64,000 bases of DNA from Streptomyces sp. Edi4 (GCF_040253615.1 NZ_JBEJGY010000004.1:992001-1056000), one strand, 5' to 3'. Counted from the stretch's first letter, positions 42,834 to 51,084 are shown. Made by a program: numbers and translations. The notes: a model not told the origin generated them from the letters alone.

Positions 42834-43382
42834 TCAGGCCAGCTCTTTGACCAGGAGCTCGAAGGCCAGGTCGTCGCGCTGCGGCAGACCGAAGCGCTCG
42901 TCGCCGTACGGGAAGGGCGTCAGCTGTCCCGTACGGCGGTAGCCGCGCCGCTCGTAGAAGGCGATGAGCTCTTCCCGTACCGAGATCACCGTCATGTGCA
43001 TCTCGCTCACTCCCCACTCGGCCCGCGCCACGCGCTCGGCCTCGGCGATGATCTGCTTGCCGAGGCCCGCGCCCTGGAGCGCGGGAGCGACCGCGAACAT
43101 GCCGAAGTAGGCCGCTTCTCCCCGGTGTTCCAGCTGGCAGCAGGCGATCAGCTCGCCCTCGCGCCACACCGTCAGGAGCTTGCTCGCGGGCGCCGTGATG
43201 ACCGCGCGCACGCCCTCGGGGTCGGTGCGCTGGCCCTGGAGGATGTCGGCCTCCGTGGTCCAGCCCGCCCGGCTCGCGTCGCCCCGGTAGGCGGACTCGA
43301 CGAGCGGCACCAGCGCCTCGACATCGGCCTCCGTGGCGTCCCGGTAGCTCAGCTGCGCGGCGGCGGCGCGGGCGGTGTCCAT
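42834..43382 (-). CDS. GNAT-family N-acetyltransferase
   Basis: A 182-residue GNAT protein with the acetyl-CoA loop FAVAPALQGAGLGKQIIAEA (about residues 95-114), the preceding FGM beta-strand and the C-terminal AFYERRGYRRTG. Substrate unknown. ATG 43382. Divergent from the VOC gene. Confidence 0.9.
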   Translation of the reverse strand: MDTARAAAAQLSYRDATEADVEALVPLVESAYRGDASRAGWTTEADILQGQRTDPEGVRAVITAPASKLLTVWREGELIACCQLEHRGEAAYFGMFAVAPALQGAGLGKQIIAEAERVARAEWGVSEMHMTVISVREELIAFYERRGYRRTGQLTPFPYGDERFGLPQRDDLAFELLVKELA

Positions 43383-43456
43383 CGTGCGGTCTCCCTGCTG
43401 GTCGGTTGCGCTGGAGGGGCGGGTCGAGCCTAACGCGGGCGCTAGGGTCGCTTGCC

Positions 43457-43843
43457 ATGGTGCATGTACTGAGCAGCCGGACCCTTCTGCGCCCCACCGA
43501 CCCCGAGCGTTCGCGCGTCTTCTACGGCGAACGGCTCGGACTTCCCGTCTACCGGGAGTTCGGTACGGGCCCCGAGCGCGGCACGGTGTACTTCCTCGGC
43601 GGCGGGTTCCTGGAGGTGTCGGGACACGGTGACGGGCCGCCGGCGCCCGGACTCCAGCTGTGGCTCCAGGTCGCGGACGTGGCGCGGGCCCACGAGGAGC
43701 TGGTGGAGCGCGGGGTCACGGTCGTACGGCCGCCGGTGCGCGAGCCGTGGGGGCTGATCGAGATGTGGATCGAGGACCCGGACGGCGTCCGCATCGTGGT
43801 GGTGGAGATCCCGGCCGACCACCCCTTGCGCTTCCGCCCCTGA
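43457..43843 (+). CDS. VOC/glyoxalase-fold protein
   Basis: A 128-residue single VOC module: VLSSRTLLRPTDPERSRVFY opens the first beta-alpha-beta-beta-beta unit and PWGLIEMWIEDPDGVRIVVVE closes the second, with a Glu metal ligand near the end. Relatives include dioxygenases, glyoxalases and bleomycin-binding proteins. TAGGGT 8 bases upstream of ATG 43457 suggests a leaderless message. Confidence 0.88.
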   Translation: MVHVLSSRTLLRPTDPERSRVFYGERLGLPVYREFGTGPERGTVYFLGGGFLEVSGHGDGPPAPGLQLWLQVADVARAHEELVERGVTVVRPPVREPWGLIEMWIEDPDGVRIVVVEIPADHPLRFRP

Positions 43844-44011
43844 CGTCACGGCGGCCCCCGTCGCCCGTGGAACCACGGCCGGCCAAGCGGCGGCCCGGCC
43901 CCCGGTGATCCCTCGCGCGCTCCCCTTGTGTGTCCCTGCGCCCGCGTATGCGGCCCCCTGGACGGGCATCGACTTGGCGGCAGGCGTCACACCGAGCGGG
44001 GGAGGTACGCC

Positions 44012-44575
44012 GTGCACGGTCCGGTGGTGCCCGGCTTGCTGCTCGTCGCGCTGTGCGCGGCGGCGGGTTCGTACTGTCTGCTGCGGCTGCGCAGTGGCTC
44101 CGCGCGGGCCCGGGGGGCCGCAGGCGGCGAGGCGGTGATGGGATTCGGGATGGCCGCGATGGCCGTCCCTGCCGCGTTCGCGCCGCCGGGTCCGTGGATG
44201 CCGGTGGCGTGCGCGGTGGTCTTCGGCTGCGCGGCGCTGCGCGGCCTGTGGCTGGTCCGGGGCGGCGCCCACCATATGCACCACGTGGTGGGATCGCTCG
44301 CGATGGTCTACATGGCCCTGGCGATGGTCCCGGGAGGCGGTCACCAGGGGCACACGGGGCACGTGGCGGGCGGGGTGCCGCTCCTGACCGGCGTCCTCCT
44401 GCTCTACTTCGCGGGTTACGTCCTGTCGGCGGGGGCGCGGCTGCTGTCCTCGGCGGGCGGCGGGGCCGGGGAGGCCGCCGCGCCGCCCGTGTCCTGGGGC
44501 GCCCGGCCCGAGCTGGCCCTGGCGTGCCGCCTGTCCATGGGGATCGCCATGCTCGCGATGCTGGTCACCATCTGA
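44012..44575 (+). CDS. DUF5134 membrane protein
   Basis: A 187-residue polytopic membrane protein with about five helices. The His-rich LVRGGAHHMHHVVGSLAMVYMALAM (split, about residues 83-108) and HQGHTGHVAGG loop are typical of DUF5134 and suggest metal or heme binding, which is untested. GTG 44012 has GGGGGAGGT. It is 87 bases before a membrane protease gene in the same direction. Confidence 0.85.
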   Translation: MHGPVVPGLLLVALCAAAGSYCLLRLRSGSARARGAAGGEAVMGFGMAAMAVPAAFAPPGPWMPVACAVVFGCAALRGLWLVRGGAHHMHHVVGSLAMVYMALAMVPGGGHQGHTGHVAGGVPLLTGVLLLYFAGYVLSAGARLLSSAGGGAGEAAAPPVSWGARPELALACRLSMGIAMLAMLVTI

Positions 44576-44662
44576 TCCGGCGCCACACGGACCGCCGTGG
44601 CGTACGTCACTTGCGGCGCGCGGACATACCTATGACGGGGGCCTCGCTCATAGGCTGAGGCC

Positions 44663-45598
44663 ATGACCGTCTCCCTCGCGTTGCTGGTGCTCGGCCTGGT
44701 GTCCGCCGTCGCCGCGCCGCGGCTCCTCGCCCGTGCCGACTGGGTCGAGCGCGAGCCGGTGGTGGCGCTGTGGGTGTGGCAGTGCGTGGTGGCGGCGGTT
44801 CTGCTCTGCTTCGGCCTCGCCATGGTCTTCAGTGCGGCGTCCGCGTGGGGGACGGTGCGGGGCCAGGTGTTCGCGCCCGCGCCCCGGGCGGTCGTCGAGG
44901 CGTACGCGCTGGGCCCCTACGGCCCGTGGTCGGCGGCGCTCGCGGTGGTGCTCTTCCTCGGCGGCGCCTGGACCGGCGCGATGCTCACGCGGGAGGTGCG
45001 GGACAGCTGGGCCCGCCGCCGCAGGCGCCGCGACGAACTGCGCCTGCGCTCACCGCTGTTGCCGGGTGAGGAGCCTTCGAGTGAGCGCCTTGTGGTCCTT
45101 GAGGCGGGCCGCCCCGACGCCTGGTGGCTGCCGGGCCAGGTGCCCCAACTGGTCATCACCACCGGGGCGCTTCAGCGCCTGAAAGGCCATCAGCTCGACG
45201 CGGTCCTCGCCCATGAGATCGGTCACGCGCGGGCCCGCCACGACTGGCTGCTGCACTGTTCGAGCGCGCTTGCGCGGGGTTTTCCGCAGGTGCCGGTGTT
45301 CGCCGCGTTCCGCGACGAGATGCACCGCCTGGTGGAGCTGGCCGCCGACGACGTGGCCTCGCGCCGCTTCGGCCGCCTGACCATCGCGCTGGCCCTGGTC
45401 GAACTCAACGAGCACCGCGGGGTGTTCGGCCCGTGCCCGGCCCCGGACGGAGAGCTCCCCCAGCGGGTGCACCGGCTGCTCTCCGCCGCGCCCCGGCTGC
45501 CGGCGAGCCGGCGGCTGCGGCTGACGGCGTACGCGGCGCTCGTCCCGGCCGTGCCGCTGATCGTGGCGCTCGTGCCGGGCCTGCACGCCCTGGGCTAA
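44663..45598 (+). CDS. M56-family membrane metallopeptidase
   Basis: A 311-residue membrane protein: about three N-terminal helices, a cytoplasmic zinc peptidase domain with LAHEIGHARARHDW (HExxH, about residue 190) and ELAADDVASRRFG (third ligand Glu), and a final helix. The family includes BlaR1/MecR1 sensors, but no BlaI/MecI-type repressor adjoins it, nor a penicillin-binding sensor domain. TAGGCT lies 6 bases before ATG 44663. The stop codon sits inside the first of three 25-bp repeats. Confidence 0.92.
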   Translation: MTVSLALLVLGLVSAVAAPRLLARADWVEREPVVALWVWQCVVAAVLLCFGLAMVFSAASAWGTVRGQVFAPAPRAVVEAYALGPYGPWSAALAVVLFLGGAWTGAMLTREVRDSWARRRRRRDELRLRSPLLPGEEPSSERLVVLEAGRPDAWWLPGQVPQLVITTGALQRLKGHQLDAVLAHEIGHARARHDWLLHCSSALARGFPQVPVFAAFRDEMHRLVELAADDVASRRFGRLTIALALVELNEHRGVFGPCPAPDGELPQRVHRLLSAAPRLPASRRLRLTAYAALVPAVPLIVALVPGLHALG

Positions 45599-45659
45599 CC
45601 CGGACCGATACGCCCTGGGCTAACCCGGACCAATACGCCCTGGGCTAGCCCGGACCGAG
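45585..45659. repeat. Three 25-bp tandem repeats at the 3' end of the M56 gene
   Basis: Unit ACGCCCTGGGCTAACCCGGA plus five variable bases (CCGAT, CCAAT, CCGAG), at 45585, 45610 and 45635. The first copy contains the M56 stop; the others extend to the PAP2 gene upstream region. Confidence 0.9.
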
Positions 45660-45681
45660 CGGATCGGGTTGGATCCCTGGC

Positions 45682-46353
45682 ATGCTGCTCGCTCCCGCCC
45701 CGGCCCCCGCCCGCCCCGACGTGCCGCTGCGCGCCGGTCTCCTCTGCGCCGCGCTCGCCGCGCTGCTGCTGGTCCTGGTGGCGGCCCAGTGGGGTCCGCT
45801 GATGTCCCTGGACCGGGCGATCGCCGAGGCGCTGCACCGCCGGGCCGTCGCCGATCCCGGCCTCACCCACGTGAACCGGGTGCTGAGCGACTGGGTGTGG
45901 GACCCCTGGACGATGCGCGCGCTGCTCGCGGTGGCGGCGGCGGTCCTGCTGTGGCGCGGCGAGCGGCTGTTGGCGGTGTGGGTCGCGGTGACGAGCGCCG
46001 CGGGAACAGCCGTGCAACAGGGCCTGAAGGCGGCCGTCGGCCGCGAGCGGCCGCACTGGCCGGATCCGGTGGCCTCGGCTTCGTACGCCGCTTTCCCCTC
46101 CGGCCACGCCCTGAGCGTGACGGTGGTCTTCGGTCTGCTCGTGTGGCTGCTGACGCTGGGCGGGGCCCGCCCGCCCGTGCGCCGGGCCGTCCTCGCGGTC
46201 GGGGCCCTGAGCGCGCTGGGCGTCGGGTTCACGCGGCTCTACCTGGGCGTGCACTGGTTCTCGGACGTGGTGGCCGGCTGGCTGACGGGCGCGGCGGTCG
46301 TCCTGCTGAGCACGACGGCCCACCGCCTCCTCACAGCGCACCGGCCCCGGTGA
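45682..46353 (+). CDS. PAP2-family membrane phosphatase
   Basis: A 223-residue membrane protein with about six helices and the three PAP2 motifs: KAAVGRERP (about residue 115), PSGH in AAFPSGHALS (about 137-146) and TRLYLGVHWFSD (about 182-193). By family it dephosphorylates lipid phosphates such as phosphatidate or undecaprenyl diphosphate on the outer face. ATG 45682 follows the repeat array directly. Confidence 0.9.
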   Translation: MLLAPAPAPARPDVPLRAGLLCAALAALLLVLVAAQWGPLMSLDRAIAEALHRRAVADPGLTHVNRVLSDWVWDPWTMRALLAVAAAVLLWRGERLLAVWVAVTSAAGTAVQQGLKAAVGRERPHWPDPVASASYAAFPSGHALSVTVVFGLLVWLLTLGGARPPVRRAVLAVGALSALGVGFTRLYLGVHWFSDVVAGWLTGAAVVLLSTTAHRLLTAHRPR

Positions 46354-46439
46354 GCGAAGCCCCCGCCCGCGCCCCCCTCCCCCACCGAGCGCGACACCGC
46401 CCCTTGAAGCGGCCCCGCGGCCACGCGAGGATCCGCCGC

Positions 46440-47144
46440 ATGACGATCAAGGGCGTTCTCTTCGACTTCTCCGGCACCCTCTTCCGCGTCGAGCCGGTCA
46501 CCTCATGGCTCGGCGCCGCACTCGACAGCTGCGGCATCTCGTTGCCGGACAGTGAACTAGCGCGGTACGCACGGGAGTTGGAGAGAGCGGGAGCCCTGCC
46601 CGGGGGCGCCGATCCGGCGCGGATACCCCCGCACCTCGCGCAGGTGTGGGACGTACGCGACCGCAGCGGCGCATCGCACCGCCGGGCATACACCGGTCTC
46701 GCACGAGAGGTGGAGCTGCCCGATCCGCGTCTGTACGACGTGCTCTACGACCGCCACATGGACCCGTCCGCCTGGCGGCCGTACGCCGACGCGAGGCCGG
46801 TGCTCGCCGCACTGCGCGAGCGCGGCCTGGCGGTCGGCGTGGTGAGCAACATCGGCTGGGACCCGCGGCCGGTCTTCCGCGCGCATGGCCTGGACGACTT
46901 CGTGGACGCCTACACGCTGTCCTTCGAGCACGGGGCGCAGAAGCCTGAGGCGCGGCTGTTCCGGGTGGCCTGCGGCGCGCTCGGCAAGGAGCCGGGCGAC
47001 GTCCTGATGGTGGGCGACAACCGGCGGGCGGACGGCGGCGCGGCGACGCTCGGCTGCGCGGTGCACTTCGTGGACCACCTGCCCGTCGACCAGCGCCCCG
47101 ACGGCCTGCGCGCGGTGCTCGAGCTGATCGGGCGGGACCGCTGA
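46440..47144 (+). CDS. HAD-superfamily hydrolase with DxS motif I
   Basis: A 234-residue HAD protein. Motif I reads VLFDFSGTLFR: the nucleophile Asp is present but the usual second Asp (acid/base) is Ser. Motif II VVSNIGWDPRPVF, Lys of motif III in GAQKPEARLFRV and motif IV MVGDNRRADGGAA are intact. The DxSGT form is closer to haloacid dehalogenase or inactive phosphatase-like proteins than to standard phosphatases. ATG 46440 has GCGAGGA about 8 bases upstream. Confidence 0.88.
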   Translation: MTIKGVLFDFSGTLFRVEPVTSWLGAALDSCGISLPDSELARYARELERAGALPGGADPARIPPHLAQVWDVRDRSGASHRRAYTGLAREVELPDPRLYDVLYDRHMDPSAWRPYADARPVLAALRERGLAVGVVSNIGWDPRPVFRAHGLDDFVDAYTLSFEHGAQKPEARLFRVACGALGKEPGDVLMVGDNRRADGGAATLGCAVHFVDHLPVDQRPDGLRAVLELIGRDR

Positions 47145-47179
47145 CGGGCGGGAATTGCGTCGGGGCTGGAAATCGGACA

Positions 47180-47290
47180 GAGAAAACAGAGAAAGGGGCC
47201 GCCCGTTCGAGGTGATCCCCCGCGTCACCCCGAACGAGCAGCCCTCGCGCAGGTCAGGCCCCTGAGAGGGGGGACATCCCCGCGACAGCC
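47180..47290 (-). ncRNA. Candidate small RNA with terminal hairpin
   Basis: A minus-strand -10 hexamer TATACT (47298-47293), with TTGACT (47317-47312) before it at a short 13-base spacing, could start a transcript near 47286. Downstream (47244-47196) a hairpin of about 20 bp is followed by CCCCTTTCTCTGTTTT. Two positions that mismatch in the plus-strand RNA (A·C) become G·U pairs on the minus strand, so the fold and the T-rich tail both favour minus-strand transcription. No open reading frame of note lies inside. Confidence 0.35.
47196..47244 (-). terminator. Long hairpin with T-rich tail on the minus strand
   Basis: Outer stem GGGCCGC/GCAGCCC and inner stem CGTTCGAGGTGA/TCACCCCGAACG around a nine-base loop. 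On the minus strand the T-rich tail follows (47195-47180). On the plus strand it lies 51 bases past the HAD stop and has no T-tail. Confidence 0.6.
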
Positions 47291-47299
47291 TGAGTATAT

Positions 47300-47312
47300 T
47301 GGCTCTCAGCCA
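47300..47312. promoter_or_regulatory. Candidate TetR operator overlapping TATATT promoter
   Basis: Dyad TGGCT-CTC-AGCCA directly after the TetR gene's -10 TATATT (47295-47300; -35 GGGACA, 18-base spacer). It also covers the region where a divergent minus-strand promoter could start. Confidence 0.55.
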
Positions 47313-47332
47313 GTCAACGCAGGAGTTACAGC

Positions 47333-47935
47333 ATGTCCCCGCGCAGCGCATCGGTCAATGAAGAATTGCGCAGGCGTTCTCGCGAGCGGCTGCTGCAAGC
47401 CACGGTCGAACTGGTGGCGGAACGGGGCTTCGAAGCGACGACCCTCGGCGACATCGCGGACCGTGCGGGCTCGGCCCGCGGTCTGATCTCGTACTACTTC
47501 CCCGGCAAGCGCCAACTGCTCCAGTCCGCCGTGCACCGCCTCATGCATCTGACCCTCGAAGCCGGCCTGGAGCGCGAGCCGAGCACCACCGACGGCCGCG
47601 AGCGCCTGGCCCGCGCCATCGACGCGATCCTCGGGCTCACCGACACCTGGCCGGTTCTGATGCGGGCCCACATGGCGGGGATCCTCCAGGCTGAGGGCTT
47701 CGTGCGCTGCCCCGAACAGCAGCGCCTCGCGGCCCTGCTGCGCGACACCGTCGAGCGGTACGGTTCGCGGGACGTGGACACCGACTACCCGATGCTGCGC
47801 GCCAACCTCATGGGCGCCGTCTTCGCCGCGCTGCTGCCCGGCGCCCCGATGGACGCGGCGACCCTGCGCGCCGAGCTGTTCCAGCGCTACGGCCTGGACT
47901 GGGAGCGGGGCGTGCCGCCGGGCCCCGCCCCCTGA
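47333..47935 (+). CDS. TetR-family repressor
   Basis: A 200-residue repressor: helix-turn-helix TTLGDIADRAGSARGLISYYF (split, about residues 36-56), then a ligand domain. The strong AGGAG ribosome site precedes ATG 47333. A TGGCTCTCAGCCA dyad overlaps its -10 region, suggesting autoregulation. The next gene, an FprA-type reductase, follows in the same direction after 151 bases but has its own possible promoter. Confidence 0.93.
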   Translation: MSPRSASVNEELRRRSRERLLQATVELVAERGFEATTLGDIADRAGSARGLISYYFPGKRQLLQSAVHRLMHLTLEAGLEREPSTTDGRERLARAIDAILGLTDTWPVLMRAHMAGILQAEGFVRCPEQQRLAALLRDTVERYGSRDVDTDYPMLRANLMGAVFAALLPGAPMDAATLRAELFQRYGLDWERGVPPGPAP

Positions 47936-48086
47936 TCGGCGGCGGACCTCTGTCCGCCGCGCGCCGGCGGTGCCATCCTGGAGGCGTCAGCGCATGCGGC
48001 GCGCCGATCGGTTGCGGCGCTCGCGGCCGTCGCGGCGGTTTCAGCGCCGACAGCCTGTCACCGGCTTCTGCGAGGAGCGTCCGCCC

Positions 48087-49433
48087 ATGTTGCGCATCGC
48101 CGTCGTGGGGTCCGGGCCGAGCGGGGTCTACACCGCCCAGAGCCTGGTGGAGCAGAGCGCCGTGGACGATGTCCGGGTGGACGTCCTGGACCGGCTGCCC
48201 TGCCCGTACGGCCTTGTGCGGTACGGGGTCGCCCCGGACCACGAGAAGATCAAATCCCTTCAGAACAACCTCCGTACGGTGCTGGAGGACGGCCGGATCC
48301 GTTTTCTGGGGCATGTCGAGGTGGGCCCGGGCGGCGTCTCATCAGAGGCGCTGATCCGGCTCTACCACGCGGTGGTGTACTGCGTCGGCGCCACATCGGA
48401 CCGGCGTCTGGGGATCCCCGGCGAGGACCTGCCGGGCAGCTTCTCCGCCACCGAGTTCGTGTCCTGGTACAGCGCCCACCCCGACTGCGATCCCGGCGCG
48501 TTCGTCCTCGGCGCCCGTTCGGCGGTGGTGATCGGGGCGGGAAACGTGGCGGTGGACGTCGCCCGCATGCTGACGCGCGGCGCCGATGAGCTGCGCCCGA
48601 CCGACGTGCCGCAGTCCGCGCTCGGCGCCCTCGCGGCCAGCCGGGTGCGCGACGTGCACATGGCGGCGCGGCGAGGGCCCTCGCAGGCCAGGTTCACCAC
48701 CAAGGAGCTGCGGGAGCTGGGCGCGCTGCCGGGCGCCGATGTGACGGTCGACGAGAGCGAACTCGCCCGGGACCCGGTGTTCGCCGAGCTCTCGGCGCTG
48801 CCCGCGCCGGTACGGCGCAACGTGGAGGTGCTGCGGGGCTGGGCCGGGCGCCCCCTGCGGCCCGGTGCGCGCCGGCTCGCGCTGCGGTTCTATCTGCGCC
48901 CGGTGGAGCTCGTGGAACGCGGGGGCCGGGTGGGCGCGGTGCGCTTCGAGCGGACGGCGCCGGACGGCGCGGGCGGGGTGCTCGGCACCGGGACGTACGA
49001 GGAGATCGAGGCCCAGCTCGTGCTGCGGGCGGTCGGCTATCGCGGGGTGCCACCGCCCGGTCTGCCCTTCGATCCGGTGACCGCCACGGTGCCGCACGCG
49101 GCGGGGCGGGTGCTGCGCGCGGGCGCGGCCGCCCCGGGCGAGTACGTCGCGGGCTGGATCAAGCGCGGCCCCACGGGTGTGATCGGCACCAACCGTCCCT
49201 GCGCGAAGGAGACGGTCGCCTCACTGCTCCAGGATGCCCCGCTGCTCTGCACGCGCCCAGTGGCACCCGAACCCCTGGACGCCCTGCGGGAGTTGGGCCT
49301 GCGGCCGGTGACCTGGCAGGGCTGGCTCGCGATCGAGCGCGCCGAGGCCGAACTCGGGCACTCGCTGGGCCGCCGCTCGGTGAAGATCCCCGACTGGGAC
49401 GGGCTCCTGTCGGCGGCGCTGGGCCCGGCCTGA
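48087..49433 (+). CDS. fprA: Ferredoxin/adrenodoxin-NADP+ reductase
   Basis: A 448-residue FprA/adrenodoxin-reductase-type flavoprotein. FAD motif IAVVGSGPSGVYTAQSL (residues about 4-20), PYGLVRYGVAPDHEKIK, the NADP motif VVIGAGNVAVDVARML (about 150-165) and the late GWIKRGPTGVIGTNRPCA are all intact, as in M. tuberculosis FprA (about 456 residues). It transfers electrons from NADPH to ferredoxin, for instance for cytochromes P450; none adjoins it. ATG 48087 has GAGGAG upstream. Confidence 0.92.
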   Translation: MLRIAVVGSGPSGVYTAQSLVEQSAVDDVRVDVLDRLPCPYGLVRYGVAPDHEKIKSLQNNLRTVLEDGRIRFLGHVEVGPGGVSSEALIRLYHAVVYCVGATSDRRLGIPGEDLPGSFSATEFVSWYSAHPDCDPGAFVLGARSAVVIGAGNVAVDVARMLTRGADELRPTDVPQSALGALAASRVRDVHMAARRGPSQARFTTKELRELGALPGADVTVDESELARDPVFAELSALPAPVRRNVEVLRGWAGRPLRPGARRLALRFYLRPVELVERGGRVGAVRFERTAPDGAGGVLGTGTYEEIEAQLVLRAVGYRGVPPPGLPFDPVTATVPHAAGRVLRAGAAAPGEYVAGWIKRGPTGVIGTNRPCAKETVASLLQDAPLLCTRPVAPEPLDALRELGLRPVTWQGWLAIERAEAELGHSLGRRSVKIPDWDGLLSAALGPA

Positions 49434-49479
49434 AGCGTGCGCCCGAGGCCGTCGCCAGGCTTCTTCGTCAGACGTCTCG

Positions 49480-49842
49480 TCAGACGTCGTCCCCGAGCCG
49501 GACGGCCTGGCGGTCCGCCGCGCCGAGGACGCTGTCGAGCAGGCCGGGGAAGAGCGCGTCCAGATCCTCGCGGCGCAGCCCGTTCATCTTGGCCGTGCCC
49601 CGGTAGACCTGCCGGATCACGCCGCTCTCGCGCAGCACCCGGAAGTGGTGGGTGCTCGTCGACTTCGTGACCGGGAGCGGGAAGCACGAGCACGAGAGCT
49701 CGTCGTCCTGGGCGGCCAGCGCCCGTACCACCCGCATCCGCATCGGATCGGAGAGCGCGTGCAGCACGCTCTCCAGGCGGATCTCCTCGCGCGCCGGATG
49801 GGCGAGTTCACGGGTGTTCGTCGTGGTGGTCACGGATGCCAT
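49480..49842 (-). CDS. ArsR-family transcriptional regulator
   Basis: A 120-residue ArsR winged helix: LESVLHALSDPMRMRVVRAL (about residues 23-42), then SCSCFPLPVTKSTSTHHFRVL (split), where a Cys pair could sense metal or electrophiles, and GVIRQVYRGTAKMNGLR. ATG 49842 is preferred to the upstream ATG 49869, whose ribosome site lies right against it; the former fits a leaderless message after TACGAT. Divergent from an old yellow enzyme with twin operators between. Confidence 0.88.
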   Translation of the reverse strand: MASVTTTTNTRELAHPAREEIRLESVLHALSDPMRMRVVRALAAQDDELSCSCFPLPVTKSTSTHHFRVLRESGVIRQVYRGTAKMNGLRREDLDALFPGLLDSVLGAADRQAVRLGDDV

Positions 49843-49844
49843 TG

Positions 49845-49860
49845 TACGAGGACCATCGTA
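49845..49860. promoter_or_regulatory. ArsR operator 1 (TACGA-N6-TCGTA)
   Basis: Perfect dyad TACGA-N6-TCGTA over the ArsR gene's start region and -10. Confidence 0.75.
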
Positions 49861-49862
49861 GT

Positions 49863-49893
49863 TTGACATCTCCCGTACTACGACGAGTATCGT
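49863..49893 (+). promoter_or_regulatory. Promoter of the old yellow enzyme gene
   Basis: -35 TTGACA (49863-49868) and -10 TATCGT (49888-49893; 19-base spacer), with the second ArsR operator covering the -10. Confidence 0.6.
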
Positions 49894-49894
49894 A
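49879..49894. promoter_or_regulatory. ArsR operator 2 (TACGA-N6-TCGTA)
   Basis: Second perfect copy of the dyad, 34 bases centre to centre from the first (about three helical turns), overlapping the -10 of the old yellow enzyme promoter. Confidence 0.75.
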
Positions 49895-49949
49895 CGAGCA
49901 GTTCCCGGCGCCGCTCCGGCGCCCCGGCCCGTGTCGACTGGAGTCTGCC

Positions 49950-51068
49950 GTGTCTGCTGCGAGTGCCCTGTTCGAGCCCTACACCCTGCGCTCCCTGACC
50001 ATCCCGAACCGGGTCTGGATGGCGCCGATGTGCCAGTACTCGGCCGAGGCCTCCGGGCCGGAGGCGGGCGTGGCGGGCGACTGGCACTTCGCCCACTACG
50101 CGGCGCGCGCGGCCGGCGGCACGGGCCTGATCCTGGTGGAGGCCACCGCCGTCAGCCCCGAGGGCCGCATCTCCCCCGCCGACCTCGGTATCTGGAACGA
50201 TTCCCAGGTCGCGGCGCTGCGCCGGATCGCCGCTTTCCTCGAGAGCCAGGGCACCGTCCCCGGCATCCAGCTCGCGCACGCCGGACGCAAGGCATCCACC
50301 GACCGCCCCTGGCTGGGCGGGGCGCCGCTGAAGCCCGACAACGCCGATGGCACCGACAGCACCGACAGCAAGGGGGGCTGGCAGCCCGTCGGCCCGAGCC
50401 CCTTGGCCTGGAGCGAGCAGCACACCGTCCCCACCGAGCTGACGGTGGATCAGATCAAGGGTGTCGCAGCCCAGTTCGCCGACGCCGCCGCCCGGGCGCT
50501 GGACGCCGGCTTCAAGGTCGTCGAGATCCACGGCGCCCACGGCTATCTCATCGGCCAGTTCCTCTCGCCGCACTCCAACCGGCGCACCGACGAGTACGGC
50601 GGCTCGTTCGAGAACCGCACGCGCCTCGCCCTCGAAGTGACCGACGCCGTCCGCGCGGTGTGGCCCGAGGAACTGCCGCTGTTCTTCCGTGTCTCGGCCA
50701 CCGACTGGCTGGAGGAGGGCGGCTGGACGACCGAGGAGACGGTGCGCCTCGCAGCGCTGCTCAAGGAGCACGGGGTGGATCTCCTGGACGTGTCGAGCGG
50801 CGGCAACGCCTCGGGCGTCCGCATCCCGACCGGGCCCGGCTACCAGGTGCCCTTCGCCGCCCGGATACGCGAGGAGAGCCCGCTGGCGGTCGCGGCCGTC
50901 GGCCTGATCACCGAGCCGGCGCAGGCCGAGAAGATCCTCGCGAACGGCGAGGCGGACGCGGTGCTGCTCGGCCGCGAACTGCTGCGCGACCCGTCGTGGG
51001 CGCGGCGCGCCGCCCGTGAACTCGGCGGCGCGGTGCGGGTGCCCGAGCAGTACGGCTACGCCATCTGA
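49950..51068 (+). CDS. Old yellow enzyme, YqjM-type NADPH ene-reductase
   Basis: A 372-residue FMN TIM-barrel. WMAPMCQYSA holds the Cys typical of the thermophilic-like/YqjM branch, IQLAHAGRKAS and EIHGAHGYLIGQFLSPHSN the FMN- and substrate-binding His residues, and RTDEYGGSFENR a hallmark loop. It reduces alpha,beta-unsaturated carbonyls, nitro compounds and quinones, thus a detoxification role under the divergent ArsR repressor. GTG 49950 has GGAG about 7 bases upstream. Confidence 0.94.
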   Translation: MSAASALFEPYTLRSLTIPNRVWMAPMCQYSAEASGPEAGVAGDWHFAHYAARAAGGTGLILVEATAVSPEGRISPADLGIWNDSQVAALRRIAAFLESQGTVPGIQLAHAGRKASTDRPWLGGAPLKPDNADGTDSTDSKGGWQPVGPSPLAWSEQHTVPTELTVDQIKGVAAQFADAAARALDAGFKVVEIHGAHGYLIGQFLSPHSNRRTDEYGGSFENRTRLALEVTDAVRAVWPEELPLFFRVSATDWLEEGGWTTEETVRLAALLKEHGVDLLDVSSGGNASGVRIPTGPGYQVPFAARIREESPLAVAAVGLITEPAQAEKILANGEADAVLLGRELLRDPSWARRAARELGGAVRVPEQYGYAI

Positions 51069-51084
51069 CGGCCGGCCGCCGGTC

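Noticed and set aside
44012..45598. BlaR1/MecR1 beta-lactam sensor system
   Set aside because: The M56 protein lacks a penicillin-binding sensor domain and there is no BlaI/MecI-type gene nearby.
47196..47244. A C-rich hairpin loop resembling the actinobacterial 6C RNA
   Set aside because: Only one C-run of five is present, and the strand and second stem-loop do not fit; treated as a generic candidate small RNA instead.
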